64,000 nt of DNA, taken from contig PKYI01000033.1 in assembly GCA_003133645.1 (NCBI GenBank), forward strand, positions 1-64,000, written 5' to 3'. This DNA is from Acidobacteriota bacterium. Its GTDB lineage: Bacteria > Acidobacteriota > Thermoanaerobaculia > Thermoanaerobaculales > Thermoanaerobaculaceae. The notes beneath the pieces are model-generated. The model saw only the letters and a program-made list of their open reading frames with translations, did not search any database and was not told the origin of the DNA. A program made the position numbers and the translations under genes. Below, one piece after another: positions 18,194 through 28,220 of the stretch. How positions within the stretch are numbered: the stretch's first letter is position 1; each line of letters opens with the position of its first letter.

Positions 18194-18757
18194 TCAAACC
18201 TCGACGGGCAACTCCCGGTCGGTGGCGTAGCGGTCCCACTCCTCCTCGAACATCAGCGACGCCATGCCCGGCATGCGGTCGAGGAACACGATCCCGTCGA
18301 GGTGGTCGCACTCGTGCTGGATCACCCGGGCGTGAAAGCCGGTGGCCTCGAAGGCGAGCGGCACGCCGTCGGGGTCGAACGCCGCGACTTTGACGCCGGG
18401 GTGGCGGGCGACCAGACCGCGCAGGCCGGGGACCGAGAGGCACCCCTCCCACCCCAGCTCGGTCGGCTCGCCGAGGAGGGTGAGGGTCGGGTTGACGAGC
18501 ACACGGGGAGCGACTTCGTCCTCGTCGCCCTCGCCGGGGACGAAGTAGGCGAACACCCGCACGCCGGCGGCGATCTGGGGCGCGGCGAGCCCGACGCCGT
18601 TGTCCTCGAACATCGTGCGCAGGAGGTCGCGCTCGAGGTCGCGCAGGAAGCGGGTGCCGAAGCGCTCGGCAGGCACCGGCTCGGCAACCTGCCTGAGGGC
18701 CGGATGCCCGAGCCGCACGATCGTGCGGTGGCGACCGTCGAGCGGGCGGACGCTCAC
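18194..18757 (-). CDS. def: Peptide deformylase
   Basis: 187-residue metalloenzyme that removes the N-formyl group from nascent proteins. The three defining motifs are present in order: GVGLAAPQI (motif 1), EGCLSVPG with the Cys metal ligand (motif 2), and QHECDHLDG with the two His ligands and catalytic Glu (motif 3). The GTG start at 18757 lies 13 bp after the erpA stop; no in-frame ATG precedes the conserved N terminus. It is the second gene of an erpA-def pair. Confidence 0.95.
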   Translation of the reverse strand: MSVRPLDGRHRTIVRLGHPALRQVAEPVPAERFGTRFLRDLERDLLRTMFEDNGVGLAAPQIAAGVRVFAYFVPGEGDEDEVAPRVLVNPTLTLLGEPTELGWEGCLSVPGLRGLVARHPGVKVAAFDPDGVPLAFEATGFHARVIQHECDHLDGIVFLDRMPGMASLMFEEEWDRYATDRELPVEV

Positions 18758-18770
18758 GCGAGACCCCCGC

Positions 18771-19097
18771 TCACTCCGTCGAGAACGAGTGGCCGCAGCC
18801 GCACGAACGGACCGCGTTGGGGTTCTCCACCACGAACCCCGAGCCGCGCAGGTCCTCGACGAAGTCCACGGTCGCGCCGCCGAGGTACTGCGCCGACATC
18901 GGGTCGACGAGCACGCGCACCCCTGCGGACTCGACCACGGTGTCGCCCTCCTGCAGTTCGTCGAAGGTGAAGCCGTATTCGAAGCCGGAGCAACCGCCGC
19001 CCTGGACGAAGATGCGCAGCTCCTTGCCATTCGCGTCCGGCATCTCGCCGGCGTAGAAGCGGACCTTGTCGGCCGCCTTGTCGGTCATCGTCAGCAT
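18771..19097 (-). CDS. erpA: A-type iron-sulfur carrier ErpA/IscA
   Basis: 108-residue Fe-S carrier that delivers clusters to apoproteins. The three conserved cysteines are C36 (GGGCSGFEYGF) and C99/C101 (SCGCGHSF). The motif MSAQYLGGATVDFVEDLRGSGF is typical of ErpA. The ATG at 19097 follows GAGAGGAAACG. Genes for Fe-S enzymes in this window that may need such a carrier include ispG, pyrK and the ferredoxin. It is 72 bp downstream of trxB. Confidence 0.94.
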   Translation of the reverse strand: MLTMTDKAADKVRFYAGEMPDANGKELRIFVQGGGCSGFEYGFTFDELQEGDTVVESAGVRVLVDPMSAQYLGGATVDFVEDLRGSGFVVENPNAVRSCGCGHSFSTE

Positions 19098-19169
19098 CGT
19101 CGTTTCCTCTCCGGGGCGCACGGGCCCCGCGAACAAAAACTCAGCAACCCGCGGCTTCTATTCCGGCCA

Positions 19170-20111
19170 TCACGCCCCGTGCTCGGCGAGCCAGCGCTCG
19201 GCCTCGATCGCGGCCATGCAGCCGCTGCCGGCCGCGGTCACGGCCTGACGGTACACGTGGTCCTGGACGTCGCCGCATGCGAACACTCCCTCCACCGACG
19301 TGCGCGTCGAGTCGGGCTTCGTGACGACGTACCCCGCCGCGTCCACCTCGAGTTGGCCATGGAGCAGCTCGGTGTTCGGGCTGTGTCCGATCGCCATGAA
19401 GACGCCCTGCGCCGGCAACGGGCGGCGCTCGCGCGTGCGCGTGTCCTCGAGCACGACCGCCGACACCCCGTGCTCGCGCGACCCGGCAATCTCCGCCACC
19501 GCCGAGTTCCACTCGAACGCGATCTTGGGGTTGGCCTTGGCACGCTCCTGCATGATCCGCGACGCGCGCAGCTCCCCGCGCCGGTGTACGATCGTGACCT
19601 TGGAGGCGAAACGCGTCAGGAACGTCGCCTCCTCCATCGCGGTATCGCCCCCGCCGACCACGACGATCTCCTTGTCCTTGAAGAAGAAGCCGTCGCAGGT
19701 CGCGCACGCGGAGACGCCGTACCCCATCAGCTCCTTCTCGGCGGGGAGCCCGAGCAGGCGGGCCGACGCTCCGGTCGCGAGGATGAGCGCATCGGCGGTC
19801 ACGACGCCATGCTCGCCGGTCGTGACCGGGAACGGCCGCACCGAGAGGTCCACGCCGCTGACCGCGTCGAAGATCGTGGTGACGCCGAACCGCTCGGCCT
19901 GGGCGCGCATCCTGGTCATCAACTCGGGCCCCAGGATCCCTTCCGGAAACCCGGGGTAGTTCTCGACCTCGGTCGTGATCGTGAGCTGCCCCCCGGGCTG
20001 CATGCCGTCGATGACCAGCGGGGCCAGTTCGGCGCGGGCGGCGTAGAGCGCCGCCGTGAGCCCGGCCGGGCCCGACCCGATGACCACCACGCGGTAGTGC
20101 CCCTTGTCCAT
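19170..20111 (-). CDS. trxB: Thioredoxin reductase
   Basis: 313-residue low-molecular-weight flavoprotein that reduces thioredoxin with NADPH. It has the FAD loop GSGPAG (12-17), redox-active CATC (C136, C139), the NADPH-binding [10 protein letters not shown] with the following HRRGELRAS that reads the 2'-phosphate, and the FAD-closing [23 protein letters not shown]. The start at 20111 has a strong GGAGGGAGAAG site. The partner thioredoxin is 15 kb away at 3720. Confidence 0.97.
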   Translation of the reverse strand: MDKGHYRVVVIGSGPAGLTAALYAARAELAPLVIDGMQPGGQLTITTEVENYPGFPEGILGPELMTRMRAQAERFGVTTIFDAVSGVDLSVRPFPVTTGEHGVVTADALILATGASARLLGLPAEKELMGYGVSACATCDGFFFKDKEIVVVGGGDTAMEEATFLTRFASKVTIVHRRGELRASRIMQERAKANPKIAFEWNSAVAEIAGSREHGVSAVVLEDTRTRERRPLPAQGVFMAIGHSPNTELLHGQLEVDAAGYVVTKPDSTRTSVEGVFACGDVQDHVYRQAVTAAGSGCMAAIEAERWLAEHGA

Positions 20112-20204
20112 TGGACTTCTCCCTCCAACCGGCAACGCACGACCAGCCTGGGTGCGAGCCGAGGCGATTCTACCAACCGTGTCAAAACGCGGGGGCGTTG
20201 ACTC

Positions 20205-20921
20205 CTATGGAGCGCACAGCTCGGCGAGGATTGCCTCGGCGGCCGCCGCCGGGTCGGCCGCACCGGTGATCGGGCGCCCAACGACGAGGACGTCGGCGCC
20301 GGCCTCGACCGCGGCCCGCGGGGTGGCGACGCGGCGCTGGTCCGCGCTGGCGGCGCCCGCGGGCCGGATCCCTGGCGTCACCAGGAGAAACCCCGCCCCG
20401 AGGGCGGCTCGCAGCGCCGCGGCCTCCTGCGGCGAGCACACGACCCCCGCGCACCCCGCGCGCCGGGCCATCTCGGCCCACACCCGCACCCGGCCCGCTG
20501 CGCCTCCCGGGATCCCGAGGCCTTCGAGCGCGGCGTCGTCCAGGCTGGTGAGGACCGTGACCGCGAGCACCGCGGGGGGCCTCTCGGCGTCCGCCGCTCC
20601 CGCCACCGCCGCGCGCAGCATCGCCTCACCGCCGGAGGCGTGCACGGTGAACATCGCGGCCCCGAGCCGGGCGGCGTTGCGCGCCGCGCGCTCCACCGTG
20701 TTCGGGATGTCGTGCAGCTTCAGGTCGAGGAACACCGGCGCGCCGAGGTCGCGCACCTCGCGCACCAGGTCCGGACCGTGCGCCGTGAACGCCTCGAGGC
20801 CGACCTTGAACGTGCCGGCCCGCCCAGCGAGCACGCGCGCCAGGCGGACGACCTCGTCGCGCTCGGAGGTGTCGAGCGCGACCGCCAGGTGAGCGACCGC
20901 CTGGGCACGGGTCAACGCCAC
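20205..20921 (-). CDS. pyrF: Orotidine 5'-phosphate decarboxylase
   Basis: 238-residue TIM-barrel enzyme for the last step of UMP synthesis. The catalytic Asp/Lys network is [13 protein letters not shown], and the phosphate-gripper end is VTPGIRP and [13 protein letters not shown]. The GTG start at 20921 overlaps the end of pyrD by 10 bp. It closes the pyrK-pyrD-pyrF operon. Confidence 0.96.
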   Translation of the reverse strand: MALTRAQAVAHLAVALDTSERDEVVRLARVLAGRAGTFKVGLEAFTAHGPDLVREVRDLGAPVFLDLKLHDIPNTVERAARNAARLGAAMFTVHASGGEAMLRAAVAGAADAERPPAVLAVTVLTSLDDAALEGLGIPGGAAGRVRVWAEMARRAGCAGVVCSPQEAAALRAALGAGFLLVTPGIRPAGAASADQRRVATPRAAVEAGADVLVVGRPITGAADPAAAAEAILAELCAP

Positions 20922-21832
20922 TGCAGCCCTCCGATCAGCTCGCGCACGTCGGCGATGCCCTGCGTCTCGCAGAAGCGCTCGAGTTCCGCCACGATGCGCA
21001 GCGGCGCGGCGGGGTCGCGGAAGGTCGCGGTCCCCACCTGCACCGCGCTCGCCCCCGCAAGGAGGAACTCGGCGGCGTCGCGGCCCGTTTCCACCCCGCC
21101 GATCCCCACGAGCGGCACCTCGGGGAGGGCCCGGTGCACCTCCCACACCATGCGCAGCGCGATCGGCTTCACCGCCGGCCCCGAGAGCCCGCCGCAGCCG
21201 TTGGCGAGCACCGGGCGCCGGGCGACGGCGTCGATCGCCATCGCGCGCACGGTGTTGATGAGCGTCAGGGCGTCGGCGCCGCCCGCCGCCGCCGCGCGCG
21301 CGGTCGCGACCAGGTCGGGGGCGTTGGGCGAGAGCTTCACCCAGAGCGGCCGGTGCGTCGCCTCCCGGCACCGCCGCGCCAGCGTTTCGAGCAGCGCCGG
21401 GTCGTGGCCGAACTCCATACCGCCGGCGGTCACGTTCGGGCAGGAGACGTTGAGCTCGTAGGCGGCGACGCCTGCCTCGCGCTCGCAGCGCGCGATGACC
21501 TCGAGGTACTCCTCCATCCGCGCGCCGAAGACGTTGACCGCGACGACGGCGCCGCGCGCGCGCAGCAGCGGCAGCGCGTCGCGGCAGAACGCCTCGACGC
21601 CGATGTTCTGCAGGCCGATCGCGTTGATCATGCCGGCCGCCGTCTCGACGATGCGCGGCATCGGGTTGCCGGGGCGCGGCTGCGGCGAGAGCCCCTTGGA
21701 GACCACCGCCCCCAGCCGCTCCGGAGGGCAGAAGTCGATCAGGTCGAGGCCGTATCCGAACGTGCCGGAAGCCGCCATGACCGGGTTGGCCAGGCGCACG
21801 GCGCCGACCGAGGTCGCCATGCGCACGCTCAC
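20912..21832 (-). CDS. pyrD: Dihydroorotate dehydrogenase catalytic subunit, class 1B
   Basis: 306-residue FMN enzyme that oxidises dihydroorotate to orotate. The catalytic Cys is in NVSCPN, and the FMN/substrate motifs are [28 protein letters not shown] and [26 protein letters not shown]. Pairing with PyrK marks it as the NAD-dependent heterotetrameric 1B type. The GTG at 21832 overlaps the pyrK stop (GTGA), so translation is coupled. Confidence 0.96.
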   Translation of the reverse strand: MSVRMATSVGAVRLANPVMAASGTFGYGLDLIDFCPPERLGAVVSKGLSPQPRPGNPMPRIVETAAGMINAIGLQNIGVEAFCRDALPLLRARGAVVAVNVFGARMEEYLEVIARCEREAGVAAYELNVSCPNVTAGGMEFGHDPALLETLARRCREATHRPLWVKLSPNAPDLVATARAAAAGGADALTLINTVRAMAIDAVARRPVLANGCGGLSGPAVKPIALRMVWEVHRALPEVPLVGIGGVETGRDAAEFLLAGASAVQVGTATFRDPAAPLRIVAELERFCETQGIADVRELIGGLQWR

Positions 21833-22644
21833 GCCGACCACCTCGCCGCCAGGCGCGAGGCCGGAAACACTGGCCCCTCCTTGCACGACGGCACGAACTG
21901 GCCGTCCGCCAGCTCCACGACGCAGCCGAGGCAGACGCCGACGCCGCACCCCATCGGTTCCTCGAGCGACAGCTCGGCATCGAGTCCGCGCTCGCGGGCG
22001 AGCCGCGCCAGCGCGCGCAGCATCGGGTTGGGGCCGCAGGCGAGGGCGCGCGCGTACCGCCGCCCGCCCGCGAGGCGGCGTTCGAGCGCCGCGGTGACGA
22101 AGCCGGCCTCGCCGGCGCTGCCGTCGTCGGTCGTGCACACGAGCTCGCCGCCGGCGGCCGCGGCCGCGCTCCGGCAGTGCTCCACCTCCAGCAGCTCCGC
22201 CGCCGTCGCGGCGCCGAGGTAGAGGTCGAACGCCGTCCCCTGCGCGGCCAGCAACTCGGCAGCGAAGAGCAGCGGCGGCAGCCCGATCCCTCCCGCGACG
22301 AGCGCCAGCGGGCCCTCCTCGCCGGGGGCGAGCGTGAAACCGTTGCCCAGGGGGGCCAACAGGCGCAACTCGGCGCCCAGCGGGGCGCGGCGCAGCAGCG
22401 CGCTGCCCCGCCCGATCTGCTTGACCATCAGCTCCACGATCGTGACGCCTTCGCGCCTGGCCACGCCGGCGATCGAGAACGCCCGCCGCAGCAGCGGGTC
22501 GAACCCCTCGCCGCACGCCACCATCCCGAACTGGCCGGGGACCGCGGCGAGCGGCTCCGGCGTCGTGAGGGCGATGCGAAAGCAGGTGGGAGAAAGGTCG
22601 GTGCGCGCAGCCACGCGTACGGCCAGGTCGCGACGGGCTATCAT
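21829..22644 (-). CDS. pyrK: Dihydroorotate dehydrogenase electron transfer subunit
   Basis: 271-residue FAD/[2Fe-2S] protein that passes electrons from PyrD to NAD+. The ferredoxin-reductase-like FAD domain has RRAFSIAG and [12 protein letters not shown]. The cluster ligands lie near the C terminus as CGVGVCLGC followed by SCKEGPVF. It is the first gene of the pyr operon and divergent from the phosphatase-fold gene, with only 11 bp between starts, so the two 5' regions overlap. Confidence 0.95.
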   Translation of the reverse strand: MIARRDLAVRVAARTDLSPTCFRIALTTPEPLAAVPGQFGMVACGEGFDPLLRRAFSIAGVARREGVTIVELMVKQIGRGSALLRRAPLGAELRLLAPLGNGFTLAPGEEGPLALVAGGIGLPPLLFAAELLAAQGTAFDLYLGAATAAELLEVEHCRSAAAAAGGELVCTTDDGSAGEAGFVTAALERRLAGGRRYARALACGPNPMLRALARLARERGLDAELSLEEPMGCGVGVCLGCVVELADGQFVPSCKEGPVFPASRLAARWSA

Positions 22645-22655
22645 GCGGCGCCATT

Positions 22656-24314
22656 ATGCGTCACCTCCGCCGCCTTGGCCACAGTGTGGCGGCCGGCGCG
22701 GTCGCCGGCGCCGCGCTGGCGCCGCTCCAACTCCTGCTCTGGCCCGAGGTGGTGCTGCCGCCACTGAAGATCGCCCTCGCGTTCGCGGCCTGGACGAGCT
22801 GGGGGGCGCTGTGGATCGGCGGGGCGCTGTTCGCGCTCACCGAGGTGGCAGGGGTCTTCATGCCCTACCTCGGCGCCAGCCGGGGGGTCAGCATCGGCCT
22901 CTGGCGCTGGCTGATGACGGTCGTCGCCTTCCTGGGTGCGGCCGCCGCCTGGTGGAACCGCGAGGAGACCCGCGACCTCCTCCTCAAGGACAACCGCCAC
23001 GCCCTGGCGTGGGCGGGCTCGGTCGCCGCCCTGTTCTGGATCTCGTTCCTGGTGCAGGCCATCCGCCGGCGGCCGCGGCATCACGCGCTGGCGCGCGCAG
23101 CGGTTTCCGCAGGGGTGCTCGTGGGGTGGCTGTGGGGGATCTGGGCCGTCGCGCCGCGCCTCACCTCCGAGGCCGCGACGGTCGAGCCGCCCCGCTTCGC
23201 GCCCGCGCACCGGCTGCTCTTCGTCTCGTGGGAGGGGGCGGACCTGCCCTGGCTCCTCCCCGCGATGGAGCGCGGCGACATGCCGTTCCTGCACGCATGC
23301 TGGGATGGCGGCGCCTGGGGTCAGCTCCGCACCGTGCACCCCTACACCCGCTCCGCCACCCTCGCGACGCTGGTCACCGGGTGCGCCCCGGCGGTGCACG
23401 GCATCCTCGGCCGCAGCTCGTACCGCATCCCCTGGCTGACGCCCGGCCCCGTCACCCTTCTACTCGTCGGGCCCTGGCCGGCACCGCACCAGCTCCCCTG
23501 GTGGGGGTGGAGGCGCACCCCCGAGCTCGCACCGCAGCGGGCCACGCTTTGGCAGATCCTGATGGCCACCGGCCGCAAGGTCGGCCTGGTGGGGTGGCCG
23601 AGCTACGCGCACGGCACCTGGACCGTACCGCGCCCCTCGACGGCCCAGGCCGTCCGCGCGGCGGCGCTCGACTCCGATCTCAAGGCCTCGCTCGAGCCCG
23701 CGCTGCGCGCCGACTCGCGGCTCGCCGCGGACACGCGCGGTTCCTTCGGCCTCGCGGCGGCGATCGGGGCGGTCGCGCAGCGGCGGGCTCGCGCCCACCC
23801 GGTGGACGCCCTCGCCGTGGACTTCGAGCTGGCCGCCCACCTGCGCCCGCGCTGGACCGCCGAGGAGCCCGGCAGTCCGGAGGACGTGCTGCACCTCGCG
23901 GCGCGCCTGCTCGACGAGCAGCTGCGCACGCTCTGGCTACTGATGGGGGAGGACACCCTGCTCGTCGTGGTCTCGCCGTACGGCCTGGCGCCGCCGTCGC
24001 CGTGGCAGCGCCTGATCCACTTGGGCACCCCGCTGCGCCGCTGGCACGTGACCCCTACCGATTCCCCGGACGGCTTCGTCTTCTTCTACGGCCCCGGCGT
24101 GCGCCCGGGCGCCCGCCTGCGCGGCGGGCGTCTCGCCGACGTCACCTCGACGGTCCTGTACCTCCTCGAGCTCCCGGTCGCCCGCGACATGGCCGGCCGC
24201 GTCATGCTCGAGGCGGTCACCGACGAGCGCGCAGCCACCGTGCCGCTGCGCCTCGTCCCCAGCTACCCGGCGCCCGACGGCGGCGCCAGCCGGCCCGCCG
24301 CTACGGCGCCGTGA
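22656..24314 (+). CDS. Membrane-anchored alkaline-phosphatase-superfamily (type I phosphodiesterase-like) protein
   Basis: 552-residue protein. Residues 1-170 hold about four to five hydrophobic helices. The C-terminal 370 residues look like a phosphodiesterase/nucleotide pyrophosphatase fold: LLFVSWEGADLPWLLPAMERGDMPFL, a Ser/Thr nucleophile region YTRSATLATLVTGCAPAVHGI, LWQILMATGRKVGLVGWP, and DVTSTVLYLLELPVARDMAGRV. Several metal-ligand Asp/His positions are not obvious; for example the first Asp appears as W-E-G-A-D. Activity is therefore uncertain. The start at 22656 is 11 bp from divergent pyrK. Confidence 0.72.
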   Translation: MRHLRRLGHSVAAGAVAGAALAPLQLLLWPEVVLPPLKIALAFAAWTSWGALWIGGALFALTEVAGVFMPYLGASRGVSIGLWRWLMTVVAFLGAAAAWWNREETRDLLLKDNRHALAWAGSVAALFWISFLVQAIRRRPRHHALARAAVSAGVLVGWLWGIWAVAPRLTSEAATVEPPRFAPAHRLLFVSWEGADLPWLLPAMERGDMPFLHACWDGGAWGQLRTVHPYTRSATLATLVTGCAPAVHGILGRSSYRIPWLTPGPVTLLLVGPWPAPHQLPWWGWRRTPELAPQRATLWQILMATGRKVGLVGWPSYAHGTWTVPRPSTAQAVRAAALDSDLKASLEPALRADSRLAADTRGSFGLAAAIGAVAQRRARAHPVDALAVDFELAAHLRPRWTAEEPGSPEDVLHLAARLLDEQLRTLWLLMGEDTLLVVVSPYGLAPPSPWQRLIHLGTPLRRWHVTPTDSPDGFVFFYGPGVRPGARLRGGRLADVTSTVLYLLELPVARDMAGRVMLEAVTDERAATVPLRLVPSYPAPDGGASRPAATAP

Positions 24315-24329
24315 CCGGCGTGAAACCGC

Positions 24330-26426
24330 TTACTTCGACTTCTCGAACACCTGGTTGCGCAGGAACTTCTCCGGGTCCCACGGCGCCGGTCCGCCGCCCA
24401 GGTAGCGGTGGAACCAGTCGAGGTGGAGGTCGTAGTAGAACGCCATCTCGTACCACGACGGCCAATGCCCGGACTTGGAGAGCACGACGAGGCGCGACGG
24501 CACCTTCATCTCCTGCAAGTCGGTGAAGAACTCCAGCGACTGGATGTACGGGACGCGGTAGTCGCGCTCGCCGGTGACCACCAGGCACGGCGTCTTGAAG
24601 CTCGGCACGGACTCCGACGGCGACCACGTGCGGTACTCCGGGCTCGTCCACGGCTCGCCGCCGAGGTCGTGTTCGGGGAACCACAACTCCTCGGTGGCCG
24701 AGTGCATGGCGCGCAGGTCGTACACGCCCATCATCGCGGCGATCGCCTTGAACCGGTCGGTATGCCCCTCGAGCCACATCATCATGGTGCCGCCGTACGA
24801 CCACCCCATCGCGCCGATGCGCGAGGCGTCCACGTAGGGCAGCTTCGCCAGCGCGTCGGCCACGGCCATGACGTCCTCGTAGACCTTCCCGCCCCAGTCG
24901 CGCGTGATCCCGTCGGTGAACGCCTGGCCGTAGCCGGTGGAGCCGGTCGGGTTGGGGAACGCCACGACGTAGCCGGCGCCCGGGTAGACCTGCCAGTCGC
25001 CGCGGTAGGCGTCGGCCCACTGTGACTGCGGCCCGCCGTGGACGTTGAGGATGAGCGGGTACTTCTTGGCCGGGTCGAACCCGTGCGGCTTGACGATGAA
25101 CACCTGGATGCGGCGGCCGGCGGGCCCGTCCACCCAGATCGCCTCGGCGGGCCGGACGTCCACCTCGGCGAGGAGCGCGTCGTTCTGGTGTGTGAGCTTG
25201 ACCCGCTGCGCTCCGTCCAGGGCGCTGCGGTAGATCTCGGCGGGCTCCCCGACCGAGCGGCGGGCGTAGGCGACGCCGCCGGGGAGAAACTGCCACGCAT
25301 CGATGGTGGCGTCGGCGAGCAGCGGGCGGACCGCGCCGGAGGCGACGTCGAGCTCGAACAGCGGCGTGCGCCCCTCGACCTCGGCCTGGAAGACGATGCC
25401 CTTCCCGTCGGGGAGCCAGTGGAAGTCGTCGATCCAGTTGCGGAACGCCTCGGTGAGGACGCGGTGCGTCTTCGTCGCGCGGTCGTACACCGCGAGCCGG
25501 AACAGGTCCGACTCGTAGCCGGGGACGTGCTGCGTGCGGTAGGCGATGAGGCGGCCGTCCGGGGAGTACGCTGGGGAGCCGTCCCACGCCGGGTTCGCCG
25601 CGGTGATGTCGGTCGCGGACCCCGGTTTGCCGGCCTCGTCGATCGGCACGGTCCAGAGGTCGGCGTTGGTGGAGCGGGCGGGGACGGCGTCGTGGTTGGA
25701 GACGACCACGAGCTCGCGGGAGTCGGGCGCGAACGCGACGCCGGACTCGCCGCCGAGGCTGAACGTCGGCGCGTCGAAGGCGCCCGGCGTCAGGTCGGTG
25801 ATCGCTCCGTCCGCGACCTTCACCAGCAGCACGTGGCTGTAGGTGCCGTCCCGCCACGACGTCCAGTGGCGGTAGAGGAGCGAGTCCGCCATGTGGGCGT
25901 GCAGCGGGCCGTCGCTCCACGCCTTGGAGATCTTCTCGTTGCACGCCGCGTCGGCGCCGCACTCCGGGTAGACCTCGGAGGCGACCGCAATGAAGCGCCC
26001 GTCGGGGGACCACACCGGGTCGGACACGCCCATCGGGAACGTCGTGAGCTGGCGCGCGTCACCGCCGTCGAGCGGCAGGAGGAAGAGTTGGGTCTCGTCC
26101 CCACTCCGGTCGGAGAGGAACGCGATGCCGGCGCCGTCCGGGGACCAGCGCGGCGAGACGTCCTTGTGCTTCCCCTGGGTGAGCGGGCGGTCGCCACTGC
26201 CGTCGGCCGCCATGATGCGCAGCTCCGACCACTGCTTCGCCGCGGCGAGGTCGGTGTGGCCCGCCACGTAGACGATGCGGCGGCCGTCGGGGCTGACCTG
26301 CGGGTCGGAGACTCCGACCACGCGGTAGTGATCCGCGATCGTGAACGCCTTCTTTTCGGCCCGCGCGACGGTGCTCGAGACGAGAAGCACCAGAACCGTG
26401 ACCAGGACGAGCTTTCCGTGTCTCAT
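24330..26426 (-). CDS. Secreted S9 prolyl-oligopeptidase family peptidase
   Basis: 698-residue exported serine peptidase. It has a signal peptide (residues 1-24, ending ARA) and a beta-propeller of WD40-like/PD40 units (SPDGRRIVYV, SPDGRFIAVAS, SPDGRLIAYRT). The C-terminal alpha/beta-hydrolase domain holds nucleophile GWSYGG, Asp in GERDYRVP and His in SGHWPSW. It fits the acylaminoacyl/dipeptidyl peptidase group that degrades peptides in the periplasm. The start at 26426 follows GGGGAGGAACG. The gene converges on the phosphatase-fold gene. Confidence 0.93.
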   Translation of the reverse strand: MRHGKLVLVTVLVLLVSSTVARAEKKAFTIADHYRVVGVSDPQVSPDGRRIVYVAGHTDLAAAKQWSELRIMAADGSGDRPLTQGKHKDVSPRWSPDGAGIAFLSDRSGDETQLFLLPLDGGDARQLTTFPMGVSDPVWSPDGRFIAVASEVYPECGADAACNEKISKAWSDGPLHAHMADSLLYRHWTSWRDGTYSHVLLVKVADGAITDLTPGAFDAPTFSLGGESGVAFAPDSRELVVVSNHDAVPARSTNADLWTVPIDEAGKPGSATDITAANPAWDGSPAYSPDGRLIAYRTQHVPGYESDLFRLAVYDRATKTHRVLTEAFRNWIDDFHWLPDGKGIVFQAEVEGRTPLFELDVASGAVRPLLADATIDAWQFLPGGVAYARRSVGEPAEIYRSALDGAQRVKLTHQNDALLAEVDVRPAEAIWVDGPAGRRIQVFIVKPHGFDPAKKYPLILNVHGGPQSQWADAYRGDWQVYPGAGYVVAFPNPTGSTGYGQAFTDGITRDWGGKVYEDVMAVADALAKLPYVDASRIGAMGWSYGGTMMMWLEGHTDRFKAIAAMMGVYDLRAMHSATEELWFPEHDLGGEPWTSPEYRTWSPSESVPSFKTPCLVVTGERDYRVPYIQSLEFFTDLQEMKVPSRLVVLSKSGHWPSWYEMAFYYDLHLDWFHRYLGGGPAPWDPEKFLRNQVFEKSK

Positions 26427-26612
26427 CGTTCCTCCCCGGGGGGCGGCCGGCATCCCGCCGGAGCAGGCGCCGCCGGCCGCACGCAGCCGGAATGCTAATC
26501 CACCTGCCGTCGCCCATGCGACCCGCCACCGTGCGACCTCGCTCCTGGATGCACGGTCCCGAATCGGCTATTCTTGCAGCATCGTCAGAATCGGATCGGA
26601 AGGGAGGCAACG

Positions 26613-27050
26613 ATGCTCAAAGAGTTCAAAGAGTTCGCCATGCGCGGCAACGTCATGGACATGGCCATCGGCATCGTCATCGGCGTCGCGTTCGGGCGTA
26701 TCGTGACCTCGCTGGTCAACGACGTGCTGATGCCGCCGATCGGCCTGATCCTCGGCAAGGTCGACTTCTCGAGCCTGTTCATCAACCTCTCGGGGACCTC
26801 GTACCCCACCCTTGCGGAGGCCAAGAAAGCCGGCGCGGCGGTGATGGCGTATGGCGCCTTCTTGAACACCATCCTGGACTTCGTCATCGTGGCGTTCGTC
26901 ATCTTCTTGCTCATCAAGCAGCTCAACCGCCTGAAGAAGCCCGCTCCGGCGGCGCCGCCGGCAACCAAGGACTGCCCTTTCTGCCTGTCGGCGATTCCGA
27001 TCAAGGCGACGCGCTGCCCCCACTGCACCTCGCAGCTCTCGGCCAGTTGA
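26613..27050 (+). CDS. mscL: Large-conductance mechanosensitive channel with C-terminal zinc ribbon
   Basis: 145-residue channel that opens under membrane tension to release solutes. The N-terminal amphipathic helix and TM1 match the family ([28 protein letters not shown]), and TM2 is [18 protein letters not shown]. The usual cytoplasmic bundle is extended by a four-cysteine ribbon (CPFC...CPHC, last 25 residues), which suggests metal binding or a docking role. The ATG at 26613 follows AAGGGAGG. A site-2 protease gene follows after about 30 bp. Confidence 0.94.
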   Translation: MLKEFKEFAMRGNVMDMAIGIVIGVAFGRIVTSLVNDVLMPPIGLILGKVDFSSLFINLSGTSYPTLAEAKKAGAAVMAYGAFLNTILDFVIVAFVIFLLIKQLNRLKKPAPAAPPATKDCPFCLSAIPIKATRCPHCTSQLSAS

Positions 27051-27082
27051 AAAATGAAACAATGAGGTACCAGGTACCTAAA

Positions 27083-28195
27083 ATGCGACACAACGTCCCG
27101 CTCGGCAGGATCATCGGAATACCGATTGGCCTCGACCTCTCCTGGTTCCTCATTTTCGGCCTGCTCACCTGGTCGCTGGCGGCCAGCTACTACCCGGCGG
27201 AGTTCCACGGCTGGACGCCCGCGCTGTACTGGATCACGGGCGCGGCGACCGCGCTCCTGCTGTTCGCCAGCGTGCTCTTGCACGAGCTTGGGCACTCGGT
27301 CGTGGCGCTGTGCTACAAGATTCCGGTCCGCAGCATCAACCTGTACATCTTCGGAGGCGTGGCCGAGATCGGCGCCGAACCGCCATCCGCGAAGGCCGAG
27401 CTGGCCATCGCGATCGCCGGGCCGATCGTGAGCCTTGCCCTCGCGGCTCTCTTCACGCTGGCAAAGCCCTTCGCGGCCGCCAGCGCCCCTCTGTTTGGCA
27501 TAGCCAAGTACCTTGCCTACATGAACACGGCTCTGTTCGTGTTCAACCTCATCCCGGGCTACCCGCTCGACGGCGGGCGCGTCTTCCGCGCCGCCGTGTG
27601 GGGGTACACCCACAACCTCCGCCGCGCCACGTTGATCGCCGCCAGCGTCGGCCGCTTCTTCGGGTTCGTCTTCATCTTCGTCGGCGTCTGGCAGGTGTTC
27701 GCCGGCAACCTGGGCGGCCTCTGGATGGCGTTCATCGGCTGGTTCCTCGACAACGCGGCGTCCGCCCAGGTCCACCAGTTGGCGTTCCAGGGCGTGCTCG
27801 CCGGCCACACCGTGTCGCAGGCCATGGGCGGGCGCTGCACCGCCGTGCCTGCGGAGCTGACGCTGCAACAACTGGTCGACGAGCACATCCTGGCCGGCGG
27901 CCAGCGTTGCTTCCTCGTCAACCGCGGCGAGGAGACCGTCGGCCTCATGACCCTGCACCGGATCAGGGACGTGCCCCGCGCCCAGTGGCCGACCACGCGC
28001 ACCGCCCAGGTCATGCTCCCGATGGAGAACCTCAAGCGCATCGGTCCCGACACCGACCTATGGGGCGCGCTGCAGGAGATGGACCGCGACGGCGTCAACC
28101 AGCTCCCGGTGATGACCGACGCCCGCGTCGTCGGCATGCTCACCCGCGAGGACGTCGTCACCTTCCTCCGCACACTGCGCGAGCTCGGCGGCTGA
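27083..28195 (+). CDS. Site-2 protease family M50 metallopeptidase with CBS domains
   Basis: 370-residue intramembrane protease. Residues 1-230 hold six hydrophobic segments with the zinc motif LLHELGHS and the third ligand region NLIPGYPLDGGRV. The C-terminal part has two CBS domains (about 240-365; HTVSQAMGG, TAQVMLPMENLKRIGPDTDL, MLTREDVVTFL), which usually sense adenine nucleotides. The ATG at 27083 is preferred because it starts the conserved LGRIIGIPIGLDLSWF block and has AGGT upstream; an in-frame ATG at 27062 would add seven residues. No substrate is evident nearby. Confidence 0.92.
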   Translation: MRHNVPLGRIIGIPIGLDLSWFLIFGLLTWSLAASYYPAEFHGWTPALYWITGAATALLLFASVLLHELGHSVVALCYKIPVRSINLYIFGGVAEIGAEPPSAKAELAIAIAGPIVSLALAALFTLAKPFAAASAPLFGIAKYLAYMNTALFVFNLIPGYPLDGGRVFRAAVWGYTHNLRRATLIAASVGRFFGFVFIFVGVWQVFAGNLGGLWMAFIGWFLDNAASAQVHQLAFQGVLAGHTVSQAMGGRCTAVPAELTLQQLVDEHILAGGQRCFLVNRGEETVGLMTLHRIRDVPRAQWPTTRTAQVMLPMENLKRIGPDTDLWGALQEMDRDGVNQLPVMTDARVVGMLTREDVVTFLRTLRELGG

Positions 28196-28220
28196 TCGCG
28201 GCCGGCGCTTCGACCGCCGT

